In this document: one piece after another, positions 14,780 through 23,717 of the stretch
Layout: every line of letters begins with the position of its first letter
Position numbering within the stretch: position 1 is the stretch's first letter
Source of the DNA: SIG450 sp045658425
GTDB lineage: Bacteria > Bacillota > Clostridia > UMGS1840 > HGM11507
NCBI GenBank assembly: GCA_045658425.1
Contig: JAZOVB010000048.1
Location: 1-47,670, forward strand
Direction: 5' to 3'
DNA: 47,670 bases
Made by a program: the position numbers and the translations under genes
Notes under the pieces: generated by a model
What the model was told of the DNA's origin: nothing
The model's database searches: none
Seen by the model: only the letters and a program-made list of their open reading frames with translations

Positions 14780-16409
14780 GGCTTCCCTAAAATGGATTAT
14801 CGGCAATTCAAGGCCGGTTATTCCTTTTTTATTTATTTCAACCATTATAAGTGCCGTTGCTTCCGGATGTATGGTTTTACTTACATATGTTGGAAAACAG
14901 GTTGTGGATATAGCTACAGGTACTTTTTCAGGAGAATTTTTCAGTAAAATATTTATACTTGCTTTAATTGTTGTGCTTGAATTGATATTACAGGTTGTTT
15001 ATAGCCGTTTAAGTATTGTGATAAGTGGAAAAATGGAAATGGGTATAAAAACCAATGTTTTCAGAAAATTGTTGAAAAAAGATATATCACTGCTTTATAA
15101 ATATCACTCAGGTGAACTGCTCAACAGAATGACCGCAGATGTTCATATAATAACAAATGCATTTACAAGTATTGTTCCTGCAGTTGTTTCCTTAACTACA
15201 AGACTTATTGGAGCTTTCGCAATGTTGTTCTGGCTTGATAGGACAATTGCTTTGTTTTACCTTATATCTGGTCCTGTTTTTTTAGCTGTAACAAAGATAT
15301 ACAGCGGAAAAATGAAAGCTCTTCATAAAAAATGTCAGGAAACTGATGGTAGTGTCAAATCTTTCATACAGGAGGCTATTGCAAATATTCTTGTGATAAA
15401 GGCATTTAAAAATGAGACGCCTGTATCTGATGAAGCGTATAAACTTCAAACAACTAATTATAAGTATAAAGTGAAAAGGAATACAATAAGTATAGTTGCT
15501 AATACTTTTGTGTTTATTGCTTTTACTTTTGGATATTATCTTGTGTTGGGGTGGGGAGCTTACAAGCTTTCAAAAGGGCTTATAACAGTTGGTACTCTGA
15601 CTGCGATGTTACAGCTTGTTTCCCAGGTGCAAACACCATTTAAAAATCTTTCAGGTATTATTCCTCAGTATTACCAGGCTATTGCCTCTGCGGAGCGACT
15701 TTTAGAACTTGAAAATTTAAAAGAAGATACCGAAGGATTAGATAAAGAGTACTTATATAATATCTATTCTCAAACAAACAAAATTGTTTTTGAAAATATT
15801 ACATTTTCCTATGATGAACGAAACACGATTATCAAAGATTTTTCATACGAAATTAATAGTGGAGATTTTATTGCTGTATGTGGTATATCCGGAATTGGTA
15901 AAAGTACATTATTAAAATTACTTTTAGGTGTTATTAAACCGCAACAGGGTAAGATTTATCTTGTGTTAAATAACGGAAACAAGGTTGAAATAGACGATAA
16001 AACAAGAGCTTTATTTTCTTATGTTCCTCAAGGAAATATGATTTTATCGGGTACCATAGGTGATAATATCAGGTTTTTTAATAAGGAACTCAGTGATGAA
16101 GATGTGATGAAAGCTTGTCATCTTGCAAGAATTGATGAGTTTATTTCCGGTCTGCCTCGGGGACTCAATACAATTATTGGTGAACATGGTATTGGTTTAT
16201 CTGAAGGGCAGGTGCAAAGGGTTGCCATTGCCCGTGCACTTATTTCAGAAGCACCTGTTATTCTTCTGGATGAGGCAACTTCGGCACTTGATGAAAAAAC
16301 TGAGAAGGAATTTTTAGAAGGTTTGAAAACCATTAAGTCTAAAACATGTTTAATTGTATCTCATAAGCAGACTACGCTGGATGCTTGTGATAAAAAAATA
16401 GTTTTTTAA
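14769..16409 (+). CDS. ABC exporter (fused permease and ATPase)
   Basis: This 546-residue protein has an N-terminal six-helix permease domain (about residues 1-310) and a C-terminal ATPase. The ATPase has Walker A GISGIGKST, a signature with LSEGQ in place of LSGGQ, Walker B VILLDEATSALD and the H-loop IVSHK. No peptidase C39 domain is present, which fits with cleavage by the neighbouring S26-type protein. The protein ends about 15 residues after the H-loop, shorter than typical exporters. GGGGTG lies ahead of the ATG. The likely role is export of a modified peptide or another small substrate. Recognition of the cargo cannot be read from the sequence. Confidence 0.85.
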   Translation: MKNKASLKWIIGNSRPVIPFLFISTIISAVASGCMVLLTYVGKQVVDIATGTFSGEFFSKIFILALIVVLELILQVVYSRLSIVISGKMEMGIKTNVFRKLLKKDISLLYKYHSGELLNRMTADVHIITNAFTSIVPAVVSLTTRLIGAFAMLFWLDRTIALFYLISGPVFLAVTKIYSGKMKALHKKCQETDGSVKSFIQEAIANILVIKAFKNETPVSDEAYKLQTTNYKYKVKRNTISIVANTFVFIAFTFGYYLVLGWGAYKLSKGLITVGTLTAMLQLVSQVQTPFKNLSGIIPQYYQAIASAERLLELENLKEDTEGLDKEYLYNIYSQTNKIVFENITFSYDERNTIIKDFSYEINSGDFIAVCGISGIGKSTLLKLLLGVIKPQQGKIYLVLNNGNKVEIDDKTRALFSYVPQGNMILSGTIGDNIRFFNKELSDEDVMKACHLARIDEFISGLPRGLNTIIGEHGIGLSEGQVQRVAIARALISEAPVILLDEATSALDEKTEKEFLEGLKTIKSKTCLIVSHKQTTLDACDKKIVF

Positions 16410-16420
16410 GGTGATTACTT

Positions 16421-18637
16421 TTGGAAAAAGAAAAAATTTCCGAGCTTGAGGGTGTTATAGAACAGATTATATACACAAATGAAGAAAACGGATATACCGT
16501 AGCAGATTTCATTACGCTTGAAAAAAACATAACAGTTGTCGGGATAATGCCTTATGTTTATGAAGGAGAAAGTCTGAAGCTTTATGGTAATAACATTGTT
16601 CATCAGGAGTACGGTGAGCAATTTAAAGTGGAGGCGTATGAAAGGAATATGCCGAAAACCAAAAGCTCAATATATGCTTTTTTAGCATCAGGGATAATTC
16701 GTGGTGTGCGTACTGCTACTGCCAAAAAGATTGTTGATAAATTTGGAGAAAAAACTTTGGATATCATTGAGGAAAATCCCGGATTGTTATCTGAAATAAA
16801 GGGGATAACTTACGAAAAAGCATTGGCAATAGGACAGGCTTATTACGAGAAGAAAAGTGTAACGGATATTGTTATGTTTCTTCAGAAATACAATATTTCC
16901 ATTAATCTTGCAATGAAAATATATAAAGCACTCGGAAACAATCCAATATCGCAAATTGAAAACAATCCTTATATTCTATGCGAAAAAATTGAAGGAATAT
17001 CTTTTGTAACTGCAGATACTATCGCAACCAATATGGGGTTTGGTAAAAATGATATAAGAAGAATTAAATCCGGTTTGAAGTATATATTTCAAAAAGGTGC
17101 TCTTAACGGGCATACATATCTAAATGAAGAATTGATTATTTCCTATGGTGTAAGTAATCTTCAGATAAGTGAAATTGAGATACAAAACGCTCTTATTGCA
17201 CTAGTATCGGAATTTGAGATTATTAAGGAATTTAAGGATGAAGATATATATTATCTGCCGGTATATTATACCGCTGAAAATGATATAGCTAATAAGCTTT
17301 TATTTATGAATGTGGATAAAGGCAAGAATCTTTTTTATAAAAGAGTATTTGATGATATTTTCAGCATCAATAATATTGTTCTTGCGGATAAGCAAAAAAC
17401 TGCAATAGAGGCAGTTCTTTCAAATAAAATTACTGTAATAACGGGAGGTCCCGGTACCGGAAAAACCACTGTTATTAACTCTATACTTACAGTTATGGAG
17501 AAATTGGGTAAAAAAGTTACCCTTACCGCACCCACAGGCAGAGCTGCAAAAAGGATGGCGGAAATATGCAAAAAAGAGGCAAAGACTATCCACAGACTTT
17601 TAGAGGTAACTTTTGGTAACGGTAAAGTTTCTGAAAAATTTGCAAAAAATGAAAAAAATCCAATTTATACCGATATGATAATTGTCGATGAAATGAGTAT
17701 GGTAGATGCCTTGCTCTTTAATTCGCTGTTGAAAGCTGTAAAAAGTACAACCAAATTAGTATTGGTTGGTGATGTTAATCAGCTTCCTTCGGTAGGAGCA
17801 GGTAATGTACTTAAAGATATAATTAATTCCGGTAAATTTGCTTGTGTTTATCTTGATGAAATATACAGGCAGGAAAAAGAAAGTATGATAGTAAATAATG
17901 CTCATGGTATACTGAGGGGAGAATATCCTAAACTTGCAGGTAAAACATCAGATTATTTTATGATTAGAAAAAGTGATGCAGAAGATATTCTTTCAGAGAT
18001 TGTGAAGCTATACACTGAGCATTTGCCGAAGTATTTTAATTATAAGAAAGACTTGTCAATTCAGATTCTTTCTCCAATGAAAAAAACAACTCTTGGCACA
18101 GTGAATCTGAATACTGTTATACAAAATGCAGTAAATCCTTATAAACGAGCAAAAAATGAAAAACACTGGGGAAATTATACATTCCGCGAAGGTGATAAAG
18201 TTATTCAAATGAGGAATAACTATGACATTGAATGGTCTATGCCCGGTGGTGAAAAAGGTTTTGGTATTTTCAATGGGGATACGGGTATTATAAAAAATAT
18301 ATTTAATAAAGAAAAATATATAATTGTGGAATTCTCAGATGGTAAAATTGCAGAATATGAGTTCTCGGTATTGGATGATTTGGATTTAGCCTATGCTATA
18401 ACTGTTCATAAAAGTCAGGGGAGTGAATTTGATGCTGTAATTATACCTGCATACAATTGCCCCAAAATATTAATGTACAGAAATCTATTTTATACAGCTC
18501 TGACCAGAGCTAAACATCTTGTTGTTGTAATAGGCAGTGATGAGATTGTTAAAACAATGGTTGACAATGAATCTGAAAGCAAACGTTTTACATCTTTAAA
18601 AGATAAGTTGGAAAATAATAAGATTTTTGCGGGGTAG
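16421..18637 (+). CDS. recD2: RecD2-type ATP-dependent DNA helicase
   Basis: This 738-residue superfamily 1B helicase unwinds DNA 5' to 3' during repair and recombination. RecD2 proteins carry an N-terminal extension and do not need RecB or RecC. That extension is present (residues 1-300), starting with ELEGVIEQIIY and holding helix-hairpin-helix-like repeats near residues 85-190. The helicase core has GGPGTGKTT near residue 345, APTGRAAKRM, IIVDEMSMVD, LVGDVNQLPSVG, and the C-terminal YAITVHKSQGSEF and YTALTRAK. TTG 16421 is the start, with AAGGTGA at suitable spacing. It starts 11 bases after the ABC gene in the same run. Confidence 0.95.
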   Translation: MEKEKISELEGVIEQIIYTNEENGYTVADFITLEKNITVVGIMPYVYEGESLKLYGNNIVHQEYGEQFKVEAYERNMPKTKSSIYAFLASGIIRGVRTATAKKIVDKFGEKTLDIIEENPGLLSEIKGITYEKALAIGQAYYEKKSVTDIVMFLQKYNISINLAMKIYKALGNNPISQIENNPYILCEKIEGISFVTADTIATNMGFGKNDIRRIKSGLKYIFQKGALNGHTYLNEELIISYGVSNLQISEIEIQNALIALVSEFEIIKEFKDEDIYYLPVYYTAENDIANKLLFMNVDKGKNLFYKRVFDDIFSINNIVLADKQKTAIEAVLSNKITVITGGPGTGKTTVINSILTVMEKLGKKVTLTAPTGRAAKRMAEICKKEAKTIHRLLEVTFGNGKVSEKFAKNEKNPIYTDMIIVDEMSMVDALLFNSLLKAVKSTTKLVLVGDVNQLPSVGAGNVLKDIINSGKFACVYLDEIYRQEKESMIVNNAHGILRGEYPKLAGKTSDYFMIRKSDAEDILSEIVKLYTEHLPKYFNYKKDLSIQILSPMKKTTLGTVNLNTVIQNAVNPYKRAKNEKHWGNYTFREGDKVIQMRNNYDIEWSMPGGEKGFGIFNGDTGIIKNIFNKEKYIIVEFSDGKIAEYEFSVLDDLDLAYAITVHKSQGSEFDAVIIPAYNCPKILMYRNLFYTALTRAKHLVVVIGSDEIVKTMVDNESESKRFTSLKDKLENNKIFAG

Positions 18638-18641
18638 AAAT

Positions 18642-19343
18642 ATGTTGGAAAAGTTTCTTGATATATTTTATCCAAGAAAATGTATGTTTTGCGGAGAAAA
18701 ACTTAATAATAAGGGTGAATATTATTGTAGTAAATGTTACTATAAGCTTCCTTTCGTAGAAGAGAACCGTTGTATTGTGTGCGGACGTGAAATGTACAGC
18801 CGTCAAAGTATATGTTTACCTTGTCAAACACATAAAAGAAATTTTGATGAAAATTTCCCTGTATTTTTATATGTAGATGAGATGGCTTCGGCTTTGAAAA
18901 GATATAAATTTACGGGTAAAATGTATTATTATAAACCCTTTTCAGAATTTATATTTGAAACGGTAAAGGATAAGATAAGCGATATTGATTACATTGTTTA
19001 TCCTCCGATTAACAGAATGACATTTTATAAAAGAGGATTTAATCAATGTGAATTGATTGCAAAAGAATTATCTGCAAAGTCGGATATTCCTTATTTGAAA
19101 AATGCAATAATTAAGGTGCGTCAATATAAAAAACAAAGTCTTGTAAAAGGTAAAGATAGATATAAAAATGTAAAAGGCGCATTTAAGATTAATAGCAAGT
19201 ATGGTGAATTGTTAAAGGGGAAAAGAATTTTACTTATTGATGATGTTTTGACCACAGGTGCAACTTTAGATGAATGTTCAAGAATACTCAAAAAACAAGG
19301 TGTTTTTACAGTTAAATGCACAACTTTATGTATTGTTAACTAA
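18642..19343 (+). CDS. comF: ComF-family phosphoribosyltransferase-like protein
   Basis: This 233-residue protein has an N-terminal zinc-binding part with four CxxC pairs (CMFC, CSKC, CIVC, CLPC, within the first 65 residues). A type I phosphoribosyltransferase domain follows, with the PRPP-binding motif LLIDDVLTTGAT near residue 205. ComFC in competent bacteria takes part in DNA uptake. Many non-competent Firmicutes have a homologue of unclear role. The ATG 18642 follows GGGG and begins 4 bases after recD2, which links both genes to DNA handling. No comFA or comFB is in the window. Confidence 0.88.
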   Translation: MLEKFLDIFYPRKCMFCGEKLNNKGEYYCSKCYYKLPFVEENRCIVCGREMYSRQSICLPCQTHKRNFDENFPVFLYVDEMASALKRYKFTGKMYYYKPFSEFIFETVKDKISDIDYIVYPPINRMTFYKRGFNQCELIAKELSAKSDIPYLKNAIIKVRQYKKQSLVKGKDRYKNVKGAFKINSKYGELLKGKRILLIDDVLTTGATLDECSRILKKQGVFTVKCTTLCIVN

Positions 19344-19370
19344 AAGTTTTAATAAATTTTTAAAAAACAC

Positions 19371-19399
19371 TTGTTTTTTTTGTCAGTGTATGGTAGAAT
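19371..19399 (+). promoter_or_regulatory. Promoter of secG with extended -10
   Basis: TTGTTT (19371-19376) and TAGAAT (19394-19399) are separated by 17 bp, with TGG directly ahead of the -10 (an extended -10). The predicted start near 19406 fits secG at 19432. Confidence 0.65.
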
Positions 19400-19431
19400 G
19401 TTCTAAGTTGAAAAAATATGGAGGGAAAATT

Positions 19432-19677
19432 ATGGCTACTTTAAAAACTATTTTATATGTTGTACAGATTATTATTTCATTAGCACTTATTATTACTGTT
19501 TTACTTCAGGAAGGCAATTCATACGGTTTATCCGGAAGTATCAGTGGCGGTGCAGATACATTTTTCGGAAAAGGCAAGAGCAAGTCTTTAGACGGCATAT
19601 TTAAGCTAATAACCAAGATTTCAGCAACTATGTTCATAGTTTTATCTTTGGTTCTGACTTTTTTAGCCAAGTTCTAA
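19432..19677 (+). CDS. secG: Preprotein translocase subunit SecG
   Basis: This 81-residue membrane protein has two membrane segments (about 5-25 and 55-78). The conserved loop LLQEGNSYGLSGSISGGADTFFGK lies between them, written here as the family has it. It is the accessory subunit of the SecYEG channel and helps preprotein movement. GAGGG precedes the ATG and the gene has its own promoter and terminator. An in-frame longer start would run through the promoter, so it is rejected. The next gene, rnr, is its usual neighbour in Firmicutes. Confidence 0.95.
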   Translation: MATLKTILYVVQIIISLALIITVLLQEGNSYGLSGSISGGADTFFGKGKSKSLDGIFKLITKISATMFIVLSLVLTFLAKF

Positions 19678-19683
19678 AACAGT

Positions 19684-19713
19684 AAGCTTCGTCTTTATGG
19701 CGAAGCTTTTTTA
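19684..19713 (+). terminator. Intrinsic terminator after secG
   Basis: AAGCTTCG (19684-19691) pairs with CGAAGCTT (19701-19708) around a 9-base loop, followed by TTTTT. Confidence 0.85.
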
Positions 19714-19775
19714 TTTAAATATTTATGTATGTTTTAAAGAAACAGTGGCGAAAAATCCGATAATAAGGAGAAAAA

Positions 19776-21884
19776 ATGGATAGAAAAACTAAATTATTTA
19801 ATTTTATAAAGGATAATTATCAGACTCCCTTTACATTTAATGAAATTGTGTTGATACTTGGGGTTAATCAGAGTGATACTGAAGAATTAGAAAAGTTGTT
19901 ACACGAATTGTTAAGTGAGAAAAAAATTATACTTACAAAGAAAAAAAGATATAAATATAACAGGGAAAACGATATTTTTACAGGAGAGTTTATCGGACAT
20001 GATAAAGGATTCGGGTTTATCAGTTGTTCTGAATTTGAAAAAGATTTTTTTGTTTCTCCCGAACACAAGAATAATGCGTTGAATGGCGATATTGTCAAAT
20101 TTAAAATTATCAGTGAAGGCTCTTGTGATAAGAGAGCTGTTGCTCGTATAACAGAAATAACAGAACGGAAAAATCATTCTGTTGTGGGGACTTATGTAAA
20201 AAGCAGAAATTTCGGATTTGTAATAGCGGATGACAAAAAGTTTGATAAGGATATTTATATATCCGGAAAAAACCGTTCTACTGCCAAAGATGGAGATAAA
20301 GTTGTTTGTGCTATTTTAAATTATGGCGGAAGAGATAAAAATCCGGAAGGTAAAATTACGGAGGTTATCGGTGATTTTTATGAGGCTGGAAATGATGTTT
20401 TATCAGTCATAAAAAAGTATGAACTTCCTTATATTTTTCCTGATAAAGTTATAAATGAGGCTAAAGTTTTATCGGAGGGGATTGATGAAAAAGAGTTTTT
20501 AGGCAGAGTCAATCTGACTGATAAACTTATTATAACAATTGATGGGGCTGATGCAAAAGACCTGGATGATGCTATATCCATTGAAAACAATGAGGATGGC
20601 AGTTATACACTTGGAGTGCATATAGCTGATGTCAGCCATTATGTAAAAGAAAAAACCAAACTTGATAAAGAAGCATATTTAAGAGGTACAAGTGTTTATC
20701 TTGCCGACAGGGTTGTGCCTATGTTACCCAAAGAATTATCTAATGGTATATGCAGTCTTCATCCTGATGTTATTCGTCTTACGCTTTCTGTATTTATGAA
20801 AATTGATAAAGAGGGCGAAGTTAAGGATTATGAATTTAAAACATCATATATAAAATCAAAATATCGATTGACCTATGATTATGTAACGGATGTTTTGGAA
20901 AATTCCGCTGAATGTCCCGAAGAACTTTCGAAAATGCTGTTTGATATGAAAAAAGTTGCGCTGATATTACGGAATAAAAGGCAAAAAAGAGGAAGTCTCG
21001 ATTTTGATTTTCCTGAGTGTAAGATTATATATGATGAAGACAATTTTCCGATTGATATAAAAAGATATTCAATGACCATTGCAAATAATATAATAGAGGA
21101 ATTTATGTTAGCTGCAAACGAAACGGTTGCCGAATATGTTTTTTGGCAAAATTATCCTTTGATTTATAGAATTCATGAACAACCTGATCCTGATAAAGTT
21201 GATAAATTCAGAATTTTTATAAAAAATATGGGTTATGTATTTAAGGGGGGTCACGAGGAAATTTATCCGAAAACTTATCTTGAATTGCTGGAAAAAATAA
21301 AAGGTGATAAAAATGAAAAAATAATACAGACGGTAATGCTTCGTTCACTTATGAAAGCAAAATACTCTCAGGAGAATAAAGGGCATTTTGGGTTAGCAAG
21401 TAAATTTTATTGCCATTTTACATCTCCTATAAGAAGATACCCTGATTTAATAGTCCACCGTGTTCTCAAGGATATTATATATGGTAGAATGGATGATTCA
21501 CGCATAGAATATTATATTGGATTTATTGAAAAGGCTGCTGAATATACATCCGAGCGGGAAAGAGTAGCTGAAAATGCTGAAAGAGAAACGATTGATATCA
21601 AAAAAGCTGAATATATGCTTGATAAAATCGGAGAAGAATTTGAAGGGGTTATATCTTCGGTTACTAATTTTGGAATATTTGTTGAACTTGAAAATACTGT
21701 TGAAGGTTTAATAAGATATGAAAGTATGAAAGATGATTATTATGATTATGATGAAAACAATTATGTAGCAACCGGTGAAAGATTCGGAAGGAAATACACA
21801 ATTGGAGATAGTGTTCTGGTGCGCGTGACGGATGCAAAACCTCAACTTATGGAAGTGGATTTTCAGTTAATTAAAAAAATATAA
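19776..21884 (+). CDS. rnr: Ribonuclease R
   Basis: This 702-residue RNB-family 3'-to-5' exoribonuclease degrades structured RNA, including damaged mRNA together with trans-translation. A winged-helix N-terminus (1-60) is followed by cold-shock-type domains (FTGEFIGHDKGFGFIS and SVVGTYVKSRNFGFVIAD). The RNB core has catalytic aspartates in DGADAKDLDDAIS near residue 260. A C-terminal S1 domain has FEGVISSVTNFGIFVEL. The secG-rnr order is common, but the usual next gene smpB is not here: a terminator and a methyltransferase gene follow. AAGGAG precedes the ATG. Confidence 0.95.
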   Translation: MDRKTKLFNFIKDNYQTPFTFNEIVLILGVNQSDTEELEKLLHELLSEKKIILTKKKRYKYNRENDIFTGEFIGHDKGFGFISCSEFEKDFFVSPEHKNNALNGDIVKFKIISEGSCDKRAVARITEITERKNHSVVGTYVKSRNFGFVIADDKKFDKDIYISGKNRSTAKDGDKVVCAILNYGGRDKNPEGKITEVIGDFYEAGNDVLSVIKKYELPYIFPDKVINEAKVLSEGIDEKEFLGRVNLTDKLIITIDGADAKDLDDAISIENNEDGSYTLGVHIADVSHYVKEKTKLDKEAYLRGTSVYLADRVVPMLPKELSNGICSLHPDVIRLTLSVFMKIDKEGEVKDYEFKTSYIKSKYRLTYDYVTDVLENSAECPEELSKMLFDMKKVALILRNKRQKRGSLDFDFPECKIIYDEDNFPIDIKRYSMTIANNIIEEFMLAANETVAEYVFWQNYPLIYRIHEQPDPDKVDKFRIFIKNMGYVFKGGHEEIYPKTYLELLEKIKGDKNEKIIQTVMLRSLMKAKYSQENKGHFGLASKFYCHFTSPIRRYPDLIVHRVLKDIIYGRMDDSRIEYYIGFIEKAAEYTSERERVAENAERETIDIKKAEYMLDKIGEEFEGVISSVTNFGIFVELENTVEGLIRYESMKDDYYDYDENNYVATGERFGRKYTIGDSVLVRVTDAKPQLMEVDFQLIKKI

Positions 21885-21892
21885 AAAAATGT

Positions 21893-21921
21893 AAAAAAAG
21901 CCTTTATTTTAAGGCTTTTTT
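21893..21921 (+). terminator. Intrinsic terminator after rnr
   Basis: The A-rich left arm ending in GCCTT (21893-21904) pairs with AAGGC and its T-run (21911-21921), with the 6-base loop TATTTT. Confidence 0.85.
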
Positions 21922-21922
21922 A

Positions 21923-21931
21923 TGTTATAAT
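21923..21931 (+). promoter_or_regulatory. Extended -10 promoter for the 14-gene run
   Basis: TGT followed by a perfect TATAAT (21926-21931) forms an extended -10 just after the rnr terminator. The -35 position (TTTATT, 21903-21908) is weak and lies in the hairpin. The predicted start near 21938 suits the ATG at 21981. Confidence 0.45.
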
Positions 21932-21980
21932 AAAATGAAAAAATATTTAAATATTATTTTGGGTTTTCGAGGTGTGGAAA

Positions 21981-22850
21981 ATGTGGTTAGCTAATAATTG
22001 GAATGACTATAAAATTATAGATACTTGCAATGGAGAAAAGCTTGAAAGATGGGGAGATTATGTTTTTATAAGACCCGACCCTCAGGTTATCTGGAGTTAT
22101 AAAAATAACGAAAAGGCTTGGACATCTGCAGATGGCAGATACATAAGAAGTAATAAAGGCGGGGGGCAATGGGATATAAAAACACGTAATTTGCCTGAAA
22201 GCTGGAAAATTTCATACAGAGATTTGAAATTCATAGTAAAGCCAACAGGGTTTAAACATACCGGACTTTTTCCCGAACAGGCAGCAAATTGGGATTTTAT
22301 TATGGAAAAAATTGAAAATGCCAACAGGGAGATAAAAGTTTTAAATTTGTTTGGTTATACCGGTGGAGCTACTATTGCCGCCTTGTCAAAAGGTGCATCT
22401 GTATGCCATGTGGATGCTTCAAAAGGAATTATGAACTGGTGTAAAGATAATGTTTATGCCAATGGATTTGAAAATCGTAATATAAGATATATTGTTGATG
22501 ATGCAGTAAAGTTTGTGGAAAGAGAAATAAGACGCGGTAATCGTTATGATGCAGTAATAATGGATCCGCCGTCTTACGGGAGAGGACCTAACGGAGAAAT
22601 CTGGAAACTTGAAGATAAAATATATGGTCTTGTGGAACTTCTTACAAATGTATTAACAGATAACCCTTTGTTTTTTATTGTAAATTCCTATACAACCGGT
22701 TTTGCCCCTACGGTGCTATATAATATTTTATCTATGACGGTTAATAAAAAATACACAGGAAAAGTTGAAGCTAAGGAACTTGGAATACCAGTGGAGAACA
22801 GTCCATATATTCTTCCATGCGGTTCTACTGGACGATGGGAGTCATTATAA
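21981..22850 (+). CDS. SAM-dependent methyltransferase, RlmI/RlmK-like
   Basis: This 289-residue class I methyltransferase is of the type that modifies rRNA cytosine or guanine. The SAM-binding motif NLFGYTGGATIAAL lies near residue 115, VDASKGIMNWC follows as motif II, and the catalytic-type motif DPPSYGRG is near residue 195. No full PUA domain is present at the N-terminus, so the exact target is uncertain. GAGGTG is 6 bases before the ATG at 21981. A GTG three codons earlier (21972) overlaps that site and is rejected. It is the first gene of a long compact run and lies 15 bases before ecfA1. Confidence 0.8.
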   Translation: MWLANNWNDYKIIDTCNGEKLERWGDYVFIRPDPQVIWSYKNNEKAWTSADGRYIRSNKGGGQWDIKTRNLPESWKISYRDLKFIVKPTGFKHTGLFPEQAANWDFIMEKIENANREIKVLNLFGYTGGATIAALSKGASVCHVDASKGIMNWCKDNVYANGFENRNIRYIVDDAVKFVEREIRRGNRYDAVIMDPPSYGRGPNGEIWKLEDKIYGLVELLTNVLTDNPLFFIVNSYTTGFAPTVLYNILSMTVNKKYTGKVEAKELGIPVENSPYILPCGSTGRWESL

Positions 22851-22865
22851 AACGGAGGTTTTAAG

Positions 22866-23717
22866 TTGGAAAATATCATTAAAACGGAAAAATTGACTTA
22901 CTGTTATAATGAAAATGAATTTGGTACAGTATTTGATAATCTTGATATAAATATAAAAAAGGGTGAATTCGTCTGCCTGCTTGGCCATAATGGTTCGGGA
23001 AAATCTACCCTTGCCAAACATTTTAATGCTATTTTATTACCCAGTGGTGGCACATGCTTTGTAAATGGTATTGATACAAAGGATGATAATAAGCTTTTTG
23101 AAATAAGAAAAAATGTTGGTATGGTATTTCAAAATCCTGATAATCAGTTAGTAGCTACCATTGTTGAGGATGATGTTGCTTTTGCTCTTGAAAATTTAGG
23201 TATAGAATCTTCTGTCATAAGAAGAAGAGTTGATGATGCACTTAAATCTGTAGGACTTTATGAACAAAGAAAATCAGCCCCTCATAAATTATCCGGCGGA
23301 CAAAAGCAAAGGGTTGCGATAGCTGGGGTAATTGCTTTAAGACCGGAATGTATTGTGCTTGACGAGCCCACTGCAATGCTTGACCCTGTTGGGCGAAAAG
23401 AGGTTATGGATACTCTATATAAGCTAAATCGTGAAGAAGGGCTTACAATTATACTTATAACACATTATATGGAAGAAGCTATTTGTGCTGACCGTGTTTT
23501 AGTTCTTGATAAGGGCAGTGTACTTTTAGATGATTCGCCTCAAAAAATATTTGAGAATGTAACATTGATAAAATCTATCGGGCTTGATGTTCCCCAAACA
23601 ACTGAATTATTATATGAGCTTTACCGAGAAGGAATAAAGGTGTCCTTTGAAAAGCTTACTGTTGATGAATGTGTTGAAGAAATTAAGAAATACTGGAGGA
23701 AGAAAAGTGAATCTTGA
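22866..23717 (+). CDS. ecfA1: ECF transporter ATPase EcfA1
   Basis: This 283-residue ATP-binding subunit belongs to the shared energy-coupling module for vitamin uptake. Walker A is GHNGSGKST, the Q-loop VGMVFQNPDNQLVA, the signature LSGGQKQRVAIAG, Walker B CIVLDEPTAMLDP, and the H-loop is in LITHYM. With EcfA2 and EcfT it powers several S subunits, here presumably including ThiT (467-1024). The start is TTG 22866, preceded by GGAGG at good spacing. It overlaps ecfA2 by 11 bases. In many Firmicutes rplQ precedes this gene, but here a methyltransferase gene does. Confidence 0.95.
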   Translation: MENIIKTEKLTYCYNENEFGTVFDNLDINIKKGEFVCLLGHNGSGKSTLAKHFNAILLPSGGTCFVNGIDTKDDNKLFEIRKNVGMVFQNPDNQLVATIVEDDVAFALENLGIESSVIRRRVDDALKSVGLYEQRKSAPHKLSGGQKQRVAIAGVIALRPECIVLDEPTAMLDPVGRKEVMDTLYKLNREEGLTIILITHYMEEAICADRVLVLDKGSVLLDDSPQKIFENVTLIKSIGLDVPQTTELLYELYREGIKVSFEKLTVDECVEEIKKYWRKKSES

